A model generated the notes under the pieces. It saw only the letters and a program-made list of their open reading frames with translations, made no database searches and was not told where the DNA came from. DNA of 56,172 bases, taken from NCBI GenBank assembly GCA_964520865.1, contig CAZFOY010000020.1, positions 1 through 56,172 of the forward strand, read 5' to 3'. Positions 32,206 to 41,734 of this stretch are shown piece by piece. The position numbers were made by a program, and so were the translations under genes. The DNA comes from CAVQCT01 sp964520865. Lineage in GTDB: Bacteria > Zixibacteria > MSB-5A5 > GN15 > FEB-12. Position 1 is the stretch's first letter. Every line of letters begins with the position of its first letter.

Positions 32206-32231
32206 CAGGCGGACCCGAAAGGGTCCGTCTG
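32206..32231. terminator. GNRA-loop hairpin terminator between convergent genes
   Basis: CAGGCGGACCC (32206-32216) and GGGTCCGTCTG (32221-32231) pair around a GAAA tetraloop, followed by CATTTTAT. It lies 17 bases after the cytolysin-like gene and 4 bases before the end of the opposing kinase gene, so it may serve both. Confidence 0.7.
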
Positions 32232-32235
32232 CATT

Positions 32236-34779
32236 TTATGGAATCGGCTGTTCGGAATCTACCGGAAGCGGCTTTCCCCAGTCATCATACAGCGATAACA
32301 GTACCTTTCTGGCCAGGACCGTCCTGGGGTCGTCTTTCCCGAATTTTTCGTACAAGACCTGGAAGCTGTGGCCGGCCAGCCTGGCCCCCTCCTTGAAGTG
32401 CTTTCCTCTTCGCAGACAATCGGCAAGAAGGCTCTCGGTGGTCGCGATCTGCCAGTGATCGGCCGGAAGGGTATTCTGACGGATCTGCAGCGCCTCCCGA
32501 AGCAGCTTCTCACCTTCGCGGTAATCACCGTGCTCCGAGAGCAATCGACCCAGCCCGATCAGGGCGGCGACGTGCCCCGGATGGTTGTACGGCAAATTCT
32601 TTTCCGAAATCTTCAATGACTCGTCGAACAACCGGTGCGCTTCCTCGATTTTGCCTTCGTGATAGACTGCATTGGCGAGCTGTTCGGTGATTCCCCCGTA
32701 GTACGCGTGGTCGGTGCCAACCACGCGGGCAAGTATATTGCGCGCCTGCGTGAACACCGACTCGGCCTGAGGGTATTTCTCTTCGGCCGAGAGAATGCCG
32801 CCCAAATTGCCCATGGCAGCAATCACTTCGAAATGATCGTCGCGCTGATAGTACGTACGAAGGTTCTGGATCGCCTCGCGTGCAAGAGGCTCCGCTTTCG
32901 CGTACTCCCCCTGCTGGAAATACAATCTTGCGAGATGGTTTAGTGTGTTGCCCACCTCGACATCGGCATCCCCCAACAACTCCCGCTGGGTCGCAAGAGC
33001 GTGGGTATAGTAATAGGCTGCCGAGTCGAATTGTCCCAGATGCCGATAGATATAGGCCATCGATATCTGGGCTGTCGCGACCATCGTGTCTTTCTCGGGA
33101 TAGAGCTTCTTGACGATACTGAGTTGCTGGCGGGCAAAGGTCAGTGCGGAGTCCGGCTCACCGGCGTCATCGAGAATTCTCGCCAGCTGTTCGAGACTCC
33201 AGGCATAGTCCGCGTTGTTCTCGCCAAGGGCGGTGCGTCTGAGGTCGGCGGCTTTGAACGCGAGCTTCCGCGCCTCGGGATAGACTCCCAGGTCGAAATA
33301 AATGTCCGCCGTAACCGACATCAGATTCGCTTTCACGGCAGGTTGGTTGTTGAGTTGTGTATTCAAACGAGCCACCGCGGTATCGAGCAACTCGCGCGCC
33401 GATATTTCCTTCCCCTGGGAGACATTCGGATCGGATACTTCGAAAATCCCGGTGAGAAATGAAGAAATAGCCTCGGCTTTGCGGGCCTCAATCCTGGCCA
33501 GGTTTCTCTCTCGTGCCAGCCGTTGCGTGTATACCGCCGTAGTGATCGCAATGGCAAGCACGGCCAGCGTGGCTATGGTTACGATAGTCCGGTGTCGGCG
33601 TATGAACTTGCCGGCCATATACGGCACCGAGTCCATTCGCGCCTCGATAGGGAACCCGCTCAGGTAGCGTCTGATGTCATCGGTCAGCTGGCGAACGGTA
33701 TGGTATCGGCGCTCGATATCTTTCCGTAACGCGGTAATGCATATAGTATCCAGATCCCCGCGCAACAGCCGCCGGAGTTTGCGAAGATCCTCTTTGTTGC
33801 TGCTCTTCTCACCGGGACGAGTGGAGTTGTCATCGGTACGAAGTATGACGCTTGAAGGTCGTTCCGGTTCTTGCGTGATTACCGCACGCTCGAATTCCAT
33901 CGCTGAATCCCGCTTGGCCAGATACGGATAGTGACCGGTCAGCAGTTCGTAGAGTACGACTCCGAGCGAGTAAACGTCGCTGGCTGTCGTTATCGTCTCA
34001 TTTCGAAGCTGCTCGGGAGAAGCGTACCTTGGCGTAAGGGCGCGGAACCCCGTCATCGTTAATGCCGGCGCTTCGGCTAAACCCTCGGCCCCTTCGGTAA
34101 CTTTCGCAATGCCAAAATCGAGTAATTTTACGCGGCCGTCGTTTCCGACGAGGATATTGGCGGGCTTGATATCCCGATGCACCACCAGATTGCTGTGGGC
34201 AAACTCGACCGCTTCACACGCCTGCAGGAAGATATTCAACCGCTCGACGACCGAGAGAGATCGCTTTCGACAATACTGGTCGATCGGCTCCCCATCGACG
34301 TATTCCATAATGAAGTACGGTCTGCGGTCCGGCGTGAGCCCGCCATCGATGAGTTGCGCAATGTTGGGATGCTGAAGGCGTGCGAGGATCTGCCGTTCCT
34401 GGTAGAACCTTCGCAAAATGACGCTGGTATTCAGCCCCGGCTGGATGACTTTGACGGCGACGCGTTGCTCGAACTGTTTGTCGGCCCGCACCCCCAGATA
34501 GACCGACCCCATACCTCCTGAAGCGATTTCCTCCGTCAACAGGAAGGGTCCGAGCTGTTCTCCGACCAGCGAGGCTGCTTCCGGCAGCGCTTCAATAGCC
34601 GACTCGTGATCCAGCAGTGAATGACCTTCCGAATCCGCGGCGAGAAGTGCCATTACTTCGGCGAACATCTTCTGGTCGTCGCCGCAAGCATCGCGCACAA
34701 TCTTCTCTCGTAACGAGACATCCTGATCGACGGCAGCCTCAAAGATCTCCTGAATGCGATTCCAGCGTTCGGACTGCAT
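32236..34779 (-). CDS. Membrane-spanning Ser/Thr protein kinase with extracytoplasmic TPR domain
   Basis: An 847-residue PknB-type kinase. An N-terminal helical region (about 1-70) precedes the kinase domain (about 75-345), with ASGGMGSVYLG, the VAVKVI lysine near residue 110, HRDIKPANIL near 200, DFG near 220 and the activation-segment TPRYASPEQL. A transmembrane helix (about 396-416, ATLAVLAIAITTAVYT) follows basic RRHR, and the remaining 430 residues are tetratricopeptide repeats placed outside the cytoplasm. The start follows the ECF sigma gene on the same strand with a 44-bp gap. The pairing of this kinase architecture with an ECF sigma factor is a known arrangement in which the kinase probably controls the sigma factor. 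Confidence 0.93.
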   Translation of the reverse strand: MQSERWNRIQEIFEAAVDQDVSLREKIVRDACGDDQKMFAEVMALLAADSEGHSLLDHESAIEALPEAASLVGEQLGPFLLTEEIASGGMGSVYLGVRADKQFEQRVAVKVIQPGLNTSVILRRFYQERQILARLQHPNIAQLIDGGLTPDRRPYFIMEYVDGEPIDQYCRKRSLSVVERLNIFLQACEAVEFAHSNLVVHRDIKPANILVGNDGRVKLLDFGIAKVTEGAEGLAEAPALTMTGFRALTPRYASPEQLRNETITTASDVYSLGVVLYELLTGHYPYLAKRDSAMEFERAVITQEPERPSSVILRTDDNSTRPGEKSSNKEDLRKLRRLLRGDLDTICITALRKDIERRYHTVRQLTDDIRRYLSGFPIEARMDSVPYMAGKFIRRHRTIVTIATLAVLAIAITTAVYTQRLARERNLARIEARKAEAISSFLTGIFEVSDPNVSQGKEISARELLDTAVARLNTQLNNQPAVKANLMSVTADIYFDLGVYPEARKLAFKAADLRRTALGENNADYAWSLEQLARILDDAGEPDSALTFARQQLSIVKKLYPEKDTMVATAQISMAYIYRHLGQFDSAAYYYTHALATQRELLGDADVEVGNTLNHLARLYFQQGEYAKAEPLAREAIQNLRTYYQRDDHFEVIAAMGNLGGILSAEEKYPQAESVFTQARNILARVVGTDHAYYGGITEQLANAVYHEGKIEEAHRLFDESLKISEKNLPYNHPGHVAALIGLGRLLSEHGDYREGEKLLREALQIRQNTLPADHWQIATTESLLADCLRRGKHFKEGARLAGHSFQVLYEKFGKDDPRTVLARKVLLSLYDDWGKPLPVDSEQPIP

Positions 34780-34823
34780 ACGGTCCCTTATATGATCTTC
34801 TTTCTCTTCGGATTCAGCACGGA

Positions 34824-35402
34824 TTAATCGGGCGGCGTATTGTTATTGCGAAGTTCGTTGGCAAGCCAGGCCTTGGCAATTCGCCAGTCGCGACGAACGG
34901 TCGGAACGGATACTTTGAGCACCTCTGCAATCTCTTCCTGTGTCAGGCCACCGAAAAACCGGTACTCGACCACCTGGCTCTGGCGCTCACTCAGTTCTCT
35001 GAGCCGGACCAGCGCGGCATCGAGGGCCACCACCTCTTCGGCTCGTTGGTTTCCGCCGATCAGGGAGTCATCGAACGTCACAAACGGGCTGTCCCCCTGC
35101 CTTTTCTTGGCCAGCCGGCGGCGAGCATAGTCGATGAGAATGCGACGCATCGCCTGGGCCGCAATCGCGAAGAAATGAGCCCTGTTTTCCCAGGAAAGTT
35201 GATTCTGTCCGACGAGGTTCAGGTACGATTCGTGTACCAGGGCGGTGGCGTTCAGGGTGTGACCCGGCCGCTCCGTGGAGAGCTGAGCCCGCGCCAAAGC
35301 ACGGAGTCGATCGTAGACAAGGGGTAAAAGGGCATCAATCGCAGCCCGATTCCCGTCCCGTACCGAGGAAAGCAGCTGTGTGATATTGTCTACGTTCGTC
35401 AT
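34824..35402 (-). CDS. ECF-type RNA polymerase sigma factor
   Basis: A 192-residue sigma70-family factor with region 2 (LLPLVYDRLRALARAQLS to AMRRILIDYARRR, about 20-97) and region 4 with a helix-turn-helix (QVVEYRFFGGLTQEEIAEVLKVSVPTVRRDWRIAKAWL, about 142-180). The RPGHTLNATALVHESYLNL segment between them is typical of the subgroup associated with Ser/Thr kinases and acting without a classical anti-sigma factor. No anti-sigma gene adjoins, and the next gene on the strand is the transmembrane kinase, 44 bp on. No clear ribosome binding site precedes the ATG at 35402. Confidence 0.93.
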   Translation of the reverse strand: MTNVDNITQLLSSVRDGNRAAIDALLPLVYDRLRALARAQLSTERPGHTLNATALVHESYLNLVGQNQLSWENRAHFFAIAAQAMRRILIDYARRRLAKKRQGDSPFVTFDDSLIGGNQRAEEVVALDAALVRLRELSERQSQVVEYRFFGGLTQEEIAEVLKVSVPTVRRDWRIAKAWLANELRNNNTPPD

Positions 35403-35819
35403 CTATAACGTTTTAGCGTACATCCTTGAGGTTGGTTCTCTTGTGATATCGACAGGATACCGCTTTGGACTTGTTTATCCAACATTAAATTTGCCAGAAT
35501 TCGCAAAGGCAGTACTAAAGTCGCTGGCGTACAGCAAGAAAGAACAGTGGAAAGCGACGCAAGTTCCCGTCGGCGCACGAGCGATTTCGCCTGACAAGCA
35601 AGTTGATTAGCCTTCCCGACCAATATTGTGTCTCATCCAATTCCCCGGCGCTGCAAAGACCGGGATATCGTAGAAGCGCAAGGAACCGTTTCAAGCCACA
35701 TCTGTTTTTGCAAGTGTAAGCTGGATATTAGAAACTAAACTGTGCTCCCGGGGGATAGTGGGCTACACCAAGACTCAGCTTCAACCTCCATTAATGGGAA
35801 ATGGGAAAGGATACGTCTT
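35403..35819. other. 417-bp intergenic region between divergent genes
   Basis: This gap separates the sigma factor gene (minus) from the reductase-like gene (plus). It contains short open frames on both strands but none with a ribosome binding site or a protein-like composition. I see no strong promoter, palindrome or RNA gene in it, although the promoters of both flanking genes should lie here. Confidence 0.5.
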
Positions 35820-36470
35820 ATGACGCAGAAAATAGGTATCATCGGTTCGGGCGATGTCGGTAAGGCTCTGGCTAATGGTTTCATCAAGTTCGGGTATGAT
35901 GTGATGATCGGCACCAACGACAGTGCCAAGCATACCGGGCTTCGTAAGGCAACCGGTGACAAAGCGAAGGTCGGTTCGTTCGAGGACACGGCTCGATTCG
36001 GGGATCTGATTGTTCTGTCCGTCAAAGGAACGGCGGCCGAAGCAGCGGCCAGATCAGCCGGTCTCGACAATCTGTCGGGAAAGACGGTGGTCGACACGAC
36101 AAATCCGATTGCCGATGATCCCCCGGAAAAAGGCGTGCTCAAATACTTTACTTCGCCGAACCAGTCACTGATGGAAAATCTGCAGAAGCTTGCGCCCAAG
36201 GCTCGCTTTGTCAAGGCGTTCAGTTGTGTCGGCAGTGCCTTAATGGTGAGCCCGGACCTCGGCGGGGTCAAACCTACTATGTTCATCTGCAGCAACAGCG
36301 ACGAAGCCAAGCTCGAGGTAACCGGAATACTCGACCAATTCGGGTGGGAATACGCCGATATGGGTACGGTCGAAGCTGCAAGAGCGATCGAGCCGCTGGC
36401 CATTCTCTGGTGCATTCCGGGATTCCGCAACAATGAATGGATGCACGCGTTCAAACTGCTTAAGAGCTGA
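35820..36470 (+). CDS. NADP-binding oxidoreductase of the F420-dependent NADP reductase family
   Basis: A 216-residue Rossmann-fold protein. The dinucleotide motif IGIIGSGDVGKALANGF is at residues 5-21; SVKGTAAEAAARSAG, VVDTTNPI and FVKAFSCVGSALMVSPDLGG follow as in the F420_oxidored/FNO-like family. The family includes F420-dependent NADP reductases and many bacterial proteins that do not use F420. No F420 biosynthesis gene is visible here, so the coenzyme partner is open. The ATG at 35820, with AAAGGAT upstream, is chosen because the Rossmann motif starts five residues later; a 26-residue N-terminal extension is possible but unlikely. It stands alone, 249 bp upstream of transketolase. Confidence 0.88.
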   Translation: MTQKIGIIGSGDVGKALANGFIKFGYDVMIGTNDSAKHTGLRKATGDKAKVGSFEDTARFGDLIVLSVKGTAAEAAARSAGLDNLSGKTVVDTTNPIADDPPEKGVLKYFTSPNQSLMENLQKLAPKARFVKAFSCVGSALMVSPDLGGVKPTMFICSNSDEAKLEVTGILDQFGWEYADMGTVEAARAIEPLAILWCIPGFRNNEWMHAFKLLKS

Positions 36471-36581
36471 GCCGGTTGCATAACTGACTGTGATTCCGGC
36501 TGATTAGCCGAATGGATTTATCTAAACGGCGCGGGCACCATTCGATTTCCCCGGCGTTAAATACTAATATTATCGTGACTG

Positions 36582-36608
36582 CAGCCGCGAGGATCCAAAT
36601 CGCGGCTG
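36582..36608 (+). promoter_or_regulatory. Hairpin in the transketolase leader
   Basis: CAGCCGCGA (36582-36590) pairs with TCGCGGCTG (36600-36608), a perfect 9-bp stem with a 9-nt loop, followed by a second GC-rich inverted repeat (GTCCG/CGGAC, about 36613-36627). A possible -10 (TAATAT, 36565-36570) lies just upstream. It may stabilise or regulate the mRNA, or terminate the previous gene. Confidence 0.4.
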
Positions 36609-36719
36609 TTCCGTCCGCCGAACGGACCAACCGTGCAGCTGCGGCCTTAGCCGGGTGTATGTATTCGCCTCAGTAACCGCGGAGACCGGAACGAGCAACC
36701 AAGGAAAGAGAGGCAACCG

Positions 36720-38792
36720 ATGAACGATACGGGCTCTTTGGATTCACTCTGCATAAACACTATGAGATTTCTGGCTGTCGACGCCGTCCAGAAGGCGAAT
36801 TCCGGGCATCCCGGCATGCCTCTGGGCGCTTCGCCTGCGGCCTACATCCTCTGGACAAAATTCCTTCGCCACAATCCAACCAACCCTCAATGGTTCAATC
36901 GCGACCGTTTCATCTTGTCCGCAGGTCATGCTTCGATGCTGCTTTACAGCTTGCTTCATCTCACCGGTTACGATCTTTCGCTGGACGATATTAAGCAGTT
37001 CCGTCAGTGGAAGAGCAAGACACCCGGTCACCCGGAAAGGCTGCATACACCGGGAGTCGAAGTCACGACCGGACCTCTGGGGCAGGGCTTTGCCAACGGG
37101 GTGGGCATGGCGATCACCGAACAGTCGCTGGCGGCAAGATACAACCGTCGCGGATTCAATGTGATCGACCACCATACCTACGTCCTGGCGAGCGATGGCG
37201 ATTTGATGGAAGGGGTAGCCTCCGAAGCAGCTTCGCTGGCGGGACATCTGAAACTTGGCAAACTGATTGTCCTGTATGACGCCAATCATATTTCCCTTGC
37301 CGCCTCCACCAATGCAACATTCACCGAGGACGTCGGAAAACGATTTCGCGCCTACGGCTGGCATACGCAGACAGTCGACGATGGGAATAATCTCGAAGGG
37401 ATCAGATCGGCGATTTTCAGTGCACGCAACGAAACCGAACGTCCTTCTTTGATCATCGTGCACTCCCATATCGGCTATGGATCTCCGCACAAGCAGGATT
37501 CGTTCGAAGCTCACGGAAGTCCGCTCGGAGAAGATGAAGTAAGGGCAACCAAGAAGAATCTCGGTTGGCCGGAAGACAAGTTCTTCTACATTCCGGAGGA
37601 AGCGCTGAAACACTTTCGCACGGCCGTTGTATCCGGGCAGGCCGCCGAATCGGAGTGGAAGAAGATTTTCGAACAGTTTCGACAGACTCACCCGGGGCCC
37701 TCGGCCGAACTTCAGATGGCCATCGACGGCAAGCTGCCGGAGGGATGGACTGACTCACTTCCGGAATTTCCGTCGGGAGAAAAAGTAGCAACACGAGCGG
37801 CATCGGGGAAAGTCATGAACGCCCTTGCCCGAAAACTCCCGATGTTGATCGGCGGGTCGGCCGACCTGAATCCGTCGACCAAATCGGTGCTGAAAGACTT
37901 CGGCGATTTTCAAAATCCATCGTTCGAATCGGGCGACACCCAGGGATCGTCCGGAGACGGATGGAACTACGCCGGAAGGAATATTCATTTCGGAGTGCGA
38001 GAGCATGCCATGGGTTCAATCGCGAATGGGATGGCGGCTCACGGCGGAGTTATTCCGTACACGGCGACTTTTATGACCTTCTCTGACTATATGCGTCCCG
38101 CCTTTCGCCTGGCATCGCTCATGAAACTTCACGTGATCAACATATTCACGCACGATAGTATCGGGCTGGGCGAAGACGGCCCCACCCATCAGCCGGTAGA
38201 ACATCTGGCGTCGTTGCGCTCCATTCCCGGAGTAATAGTACTTCGACCGGCCGACGCTACCGAAACGGCCGTAGCCTGGCAAATCGCAGTCGAAAGCAAG
38301 GACCGTCCCGTTATCTTGGTATTTACCAGACAGGGTGTGCCGACTCTCGATAGACAGACGCTTGCGCCGGCCGATTCGGCCCGTCGCGGAGCTTACATCC
38401 TCTCCGAAGGCGGCGACGGCGAACCGGATCTGATACTTATGGGGTCAGGATCGGAAGTTCATCTCTTGCTGGAGGCCCGGGAAAAACTGCAGTCCTTGAA
38501 TATCACGACGCGGGTTGTCTCAATGCCGAGTTGGGAGCTTTTCGAGGAGCAGAGCGAAGATTACAGACAGAGCGTTCTGCCGCCGTCGGTGCGAGCACGC
38601 CTTTCGGTGGAGGCAGGCGTTACACAGGGATGGAAGAAATATGTCGGTGATTCGGGAGATACCATTGGTGTCGACACGTTCGGCGCTTCGGCACCGGGTC
38701 CAAAAGTCCTGGAAGAGTACGGTTTCACCGTCGAAAATGTGGTAGCCCGGGCACAGAAGCTCGTTGCGGAACAGGCGGCCGCTACTACTTGA
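36720..38792 (+). CDS. tkt: Transketolase
   Basis: A 690-residue thiamine-diphosphate enzyme that moves two-carbon units between ketoses and aldoses in the non-oxidative pentose phosphate pathway. The N-terminal part has KANSGHPGMPLGASPAAYILW, the catalytic-loop histidines (SAGHASMLLYSLLHL), GPLGQGFANGVGMAI and the ThDP/metal motif SDGDLMEGVASEAASLAGHLKLG (about 155-180). The central part has HFGVREHAMGSIANGMAAHGG and the conserved THDSIGLGEDGPTHQPVEHLASLR. The C-terminal domain is complete. Length is slightly above the usual 660-670. AAGGAAAGAGAGG precedes the ATG. It heads a run of pentose phosphate genes (fused transaldolase/isomerase, glucose-6-phosphate dehydrogenase). Confidence 0.97.
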   Translation: MNDTGSLDSLCINTMRFLAVDAVQKANSGHPGMPLGASPAAYILWTKFLRHNPTNPQWFNRDRFILSAGHASMLLYSLLHLTGYDLSLDDIKQFRQWKSKTPGHPERLHTPGVEVTTGPLGQGFANGVGMAITEQSLAARYNRRGFNVIDHHTYVLASDGDLMEGVASEAASLAGHLKLGKLIVLYDANHISLAASTNATFTEDVGKRFRAYGWHTQTVDDGNNLEGIRSAIFSARNETERPSLIIVHSHIGYGSPHKQDSFEAHGSPLGEDEVRATKKNLGWPEDKFFYIPEEALKHFRTAVVSGQAAESEWKKIFEQFRQTHPGPSAELQMAIDGKLPEGWTDSLPEFPSGEKVATRAASGKVMNALARKLPMLIGGSADLNPSTKSVLKDFGDFQNPSFESGDTQGSSGDGWNYAGRNIHFGVREHAMGSIANGMAAHGGVIPYTATFMTFSDYMRPAFRLASLMKLHVINIFTHDSIGLGEDGPTHQPVEHLASLRSIPGVIVLRPADATETAVAWQIAVESKDRPVILVFTRQGVPTLDRQTLAPADSARRGAYILSEGGDGEPDLILMGSGSEVHLLLEAREKLQSLNITTRVVSMPSWELFEEQSEDYRQSVLPPSVRARLSVEAGVTQGWKKYVGDSGDTIGVDTFGASAPGPKVLEEYGFTVENVVARAQKLVAEQAAATT

Positions 38793-38896
38793 AACCAGGT
38801 CTAATGTGGTCCGAATGACCGGATCGACACGCTTGTGTATGGGAAAAGACGCCCTCACGCCGCAACAGAATTGTCCAAGTGAAAGTGAGATGACAG

Positions 38897-41734
38897 ATGC
38901 AACATAACCCCCTATTGAAATTACAAGAGTACGGCCAGAGTATTTGGCTCGACTACCTTCGCCGCAACATGCTTACTTCCGGCGAACTGAAAAAGCTGAT
39001 CGATGAGGACGGTATTCGCGGGATAACCTCGAATCCGGCAATTTTCGAAAAAGCGATCGGCGGAAGCGATGACTATACCTCAGCGATCCATACCCTCGCC
39101 CACGAACAGAAATCGGTCGACGAGATCTACAGAGATCTGACGGTGCATGACATTCAGGAGGCGGCAGATCTGTTTCGTGAAACATACGAGAACCAGAAGC
39201 GCCAGGACGGATACGTAAGTCTGGAAGTCTCCCCCAAGCTGGCCCGGGATACGGAAGGAACCATCGCCGAAGCGAAGGAACTCTGGAAGGCGGTCAACCG
39301 CCCGAACGTCATGATCAAGGTGCCGGGAACCAAAGAGGGACTCCCCGCAATCAGGAAACTGATCAGCGAGGGGATTAATGTGAACGTAACGCTGCTTTTT
39401 GGCCTCGACAGATATCGGGAAGTGATCGATGCATATCTCGGAGGACTGGAGGATCGAGTCAAAGCGGGAGAACCTATCGACTCCATAGCTTCGGTCGCGA
39501 GTTTCTTCCTCAGTCGTATCGATGTGCTGGTGGACAAGATGCTCGAAGAGATCATGCAAAAGCAGGGGGATAAGGCAAGTTCCGCCGCGAAGCTTCGTGG
39601 ACAAGTTGCAATCGCAAGTGCAAAGGCGGCCTACGAGATATTCAAGGATCAGTTTTCCGGCGAGCGCTTCAGTAAGTTAAATGCGATGGGTGCGAACGTA
39701 CAGCGCCTACTCTGGGCAAGTACGAGCACGAAGAACCCTCAATACAGCGACGTCAAATACCCTGAGGCATTGATCGGTCCGCAGACGGTGAACACCTTGC
39801 CGATGGAAACGATCAACGCCTATCGCGACCACGGCAACCCGGCCGCTAACCGGTTGACCGAGAATCCCGAAGAGGCCAAAACTGTGTTGAATTCCCTCTC
39901 CCGGGCAGGAATCGATCTCAACGCCGTGACCGACCAGCTGGTCAATGAGGGGATCGACAAATTCATCAAGCCGTTCAACAAGTTGATGGAGACAATCGAA
40001 CGCCGAAGGGCAGAAGCTTTTGCCGAACGAGTCGACAATCAGCGAATCGCGGCGGGCAGTTGTCAGAAAGCGATCGATGAACAAGTGGCGGTAATGTCGA
40101 AACAGGATTTCTCCGAACGGATCTGGCGCAAAGATACATCGCTGTGGAGCGGAGACAGCAAAATCCGGAAACAGATTGCCAATAGCCTCGGCTGGCTCCG
40201 CGTGATCGACAAAGTTGACGAAGATCTCCCGAGTCTCCTTGAATTCGTATCCGAGGTCGAGGAAGCCGGATTTACACATGTGGTTCACATGGGGATGGGT
40301 GGAAGCAGCCTGGCGCCGATGGTATTTGAAAGATCATTTGAGAATGAAACCCACGGTTTGAAACTTATTGTCCTCGATACTACCGATCCCGACACCATCA
40401 GTCGTATTGAACAGAGCCTTCCAATCGACAAGACGCTTTTCATAGTCGCCAGTAAATCAGGTACAACAACCGAGCCGTTGAGATTCGGCGACTACTTCTA
40501 CGGCCGCGTCCGCGAGTTGAAAAAGGATCGAGCCGGAGAGAATTTCATCGCCATCACCGATCCGGAGACACCGCTGGTTCAGCAGGCCCATGAAAGACGA
40601 TTCCGACGGGTGTTTCTGAATTTCAGCGATATTGGTGGTCGGTATTCGGCGCTCTCATATTTCGGCATCGTTCCGGCAGCGTTGATGGGGCTCGATGTCG
40701 GTCAGCTCCTTGAGCGAGCAGCCCGCATGGCCTGCACCTGCGATTCATCGGTACCCGTGGACAAGAATCCGGGACTGATGCTCGGAATCGCGATGGGCGA
40801 ATTAGCGAATCAGGGACGGGACAAACTTACTTTCATCATGCCTGAGAAAGTCGCATCTCTGGGAATGTGGCTGGAGCAGTTGATAGCGGAAAGCACGGGC
40901 AAGGAAGGCAAAGGGATCCTTCCGGTCGCCGGAGAGGCACCTGGCAGTCCCGAAAAATACGGCAATGATCGCGTCTTTGCACACCTCCGCCTTCCCGGAG
41001 CAGACAACCGGGATCAACAAGTCGACGCGCTGCGCAACGCCGGTCATCCGGTAATCACCATTGAGATGGCCGATAAACTTGACCTTGGCCAGGAAATGTT
41101 CCGCTGGGAGATTGCAACCGCCGCCGCCGGGGCGGTGATCGGAATAAACCCGTTCGATCAGCCGAATGTTCAGGAAAGCAAAGACAACACGAACCGGCTC
41201 CTCGGTCAATTCGACAAAGATGGCAAACTTCCATCCGACCAACCGACTGTTTCCGACGGACCGTTGACGATCTATGCTTCGGACAACACCACAGAAGCAG
41301 GCGCTTTACTCTCCGACTTTCTCGATCACACCGGGAAGGGTGGATATATCGCTCTTCAGGCGTACGTTAAGGAAGATCCGACCATTGAGCAGTTGCTTCA
41401 GGAAATTCGAATATATCTGCGTGACCGATCCAAACTTGCCACCACGGTAGGATACGGCCCCCGTTTTCTGCATTCGACCGGACAGTATCACAAGGGTGGT
41501 CCGGACAACGGCAGCTTCATCCAGCTGACAGTGAGCAGCCGTGAAGATCTGGCTATTCCTGAACAAAAGTACACGTTCGGCGTGCTCAAGCAGGCGCAGG
41601 CCCAAGGTGATCTCGAGGCGCTGCGTAAGCACGGGCGGCGGGTCGTGAGAATCGATCTCGGAACAGATGTCACAAAGGGGCTCGAGGTGCTTCGAGACGT
41701 ATTGGAGGCAGCTGAGGTCCATGCCGTTTCCTGA
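38897..41734 (+). CDS. tal-pgi: Bifunctional transaldolase / glucose-6-phosphate isomerase
   Basis: A 945-residue fusion. Residues 1-370 are transaldolase: QSIWLDYLRRNMLTSGEL, GITSNPAIFEKAI and the Schiff-base lysine in VMIKVPGTKEGL (about 140). Residues 390-945 are glucose-6-phosphate isomerase: VHMGMGGSSLAPMVF (about 466), ASKSGTTTEP (about 520), ADNRDQQVDALR and YIALQAYVKEDP. The fused form is a known family in several bacterial phyla. The enzyme would interconvert sedoheptulose-7-phosphate/glyceraldehyde-3-phosphate with fructose-6-phosphate/erythrose-4-phosphate and pass fructose-6-phosphate directly to glucose-6-phosphate, the substrate of the dehydrogenase four genes on. It lies 104 bp after tkt. 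The MFS gene starts inside its last 14 bases. Confidence 0.96.
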   Translation: MQHNPLLKLQEYGQSIWLDYLRRNMLTSGELKKLIDEDGIRGITSNPAIFEKAIGGSDDYTSAIHTLAHEQKSVDEIYRDLTVHDIQEAADLFRETYENQKRQDGYVSLEVSPKLARDTEGTIAEAKELWKAVNRPNVMIKVPGTKEGLPAIRKLISEGINVNVTLLFGLDRYREVIDAYLGGLEDRVKAGEPIDSIASVASFFLSRIDVLVDKMLEEIMQKQGDKASSAAKLRGQVAIASAKAAYEIFKDQFSGERFSKLNAMGANVQRLLWASTSTKNPQYSDVKYPEALIGPQTVNTLPMETINAYRDHGNPAANRLTENPEEAKTVLNSLSRAGIDLNAVTDQLVNEGIDKFIKPFNKLMETIERRRAEAFAERVDNQRIAAGSCQKAIDEQVAVMSKQDFSERIWRKDTSLWSGDSKIRKQIANSLGWLRVIDKVDEDLPSLLEFVSEVEEAGFTHVVHMGMGGSSLAPMVFERSFENETHGLKLIVLDTTDPDTISRIEQSLPIDKTLFIVASKSGTTTEPLRFGDYFYGRVRELKKDRAGENFIAITDPETPLVQQAHERRFRRVFLNFSDIGGRYSALSYFGIVPAALMGLDVGQLLERAARMACTCDSSVPVDKNPGLMLGIAMGELANQGRDKLTFIMPEKVASLGMWLEQLIAESTGKEGKGILPVAGEAPGSPEKYGNDRVFAHLRLPGADNRDQQVDALRNAGHPVITIEMADKLDLGQEMFRWEIATAAAGAVIGINPFDQPNVQESKDNTNRLLGQFDKDGKLPSDQPTVSDGPLTIYASDNTTEAGALLSDFLDHTGKGGYIALQAYVKEDPTIEQLLQEIRIYLRDRSKLATTVGYGPRFLHSTGQYHKGGPDNGSFIQLTVSSREDLAIPEQKYTFGVLKQAQAQGDLEALRKHGRRVVRIDLGTDVTKGLEVLRDVLEAAEVHAVS

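Noticed and set aside
32236..34779. Possible immunity or accessory gene for the cytolysin-like protein
   Set aside because: The adjacent convergent gene is a full TPR-kinase paired with an ECF sigma factor; no small membrane immunity-type gene adjoins the cytolysin-like gene.
35735..36481. 248-codon open frame on the minus strand
   Set aside because: Exact shadow of the F420-dependent-NADP-reductase-like gene, which has an intact Rossmann motif.
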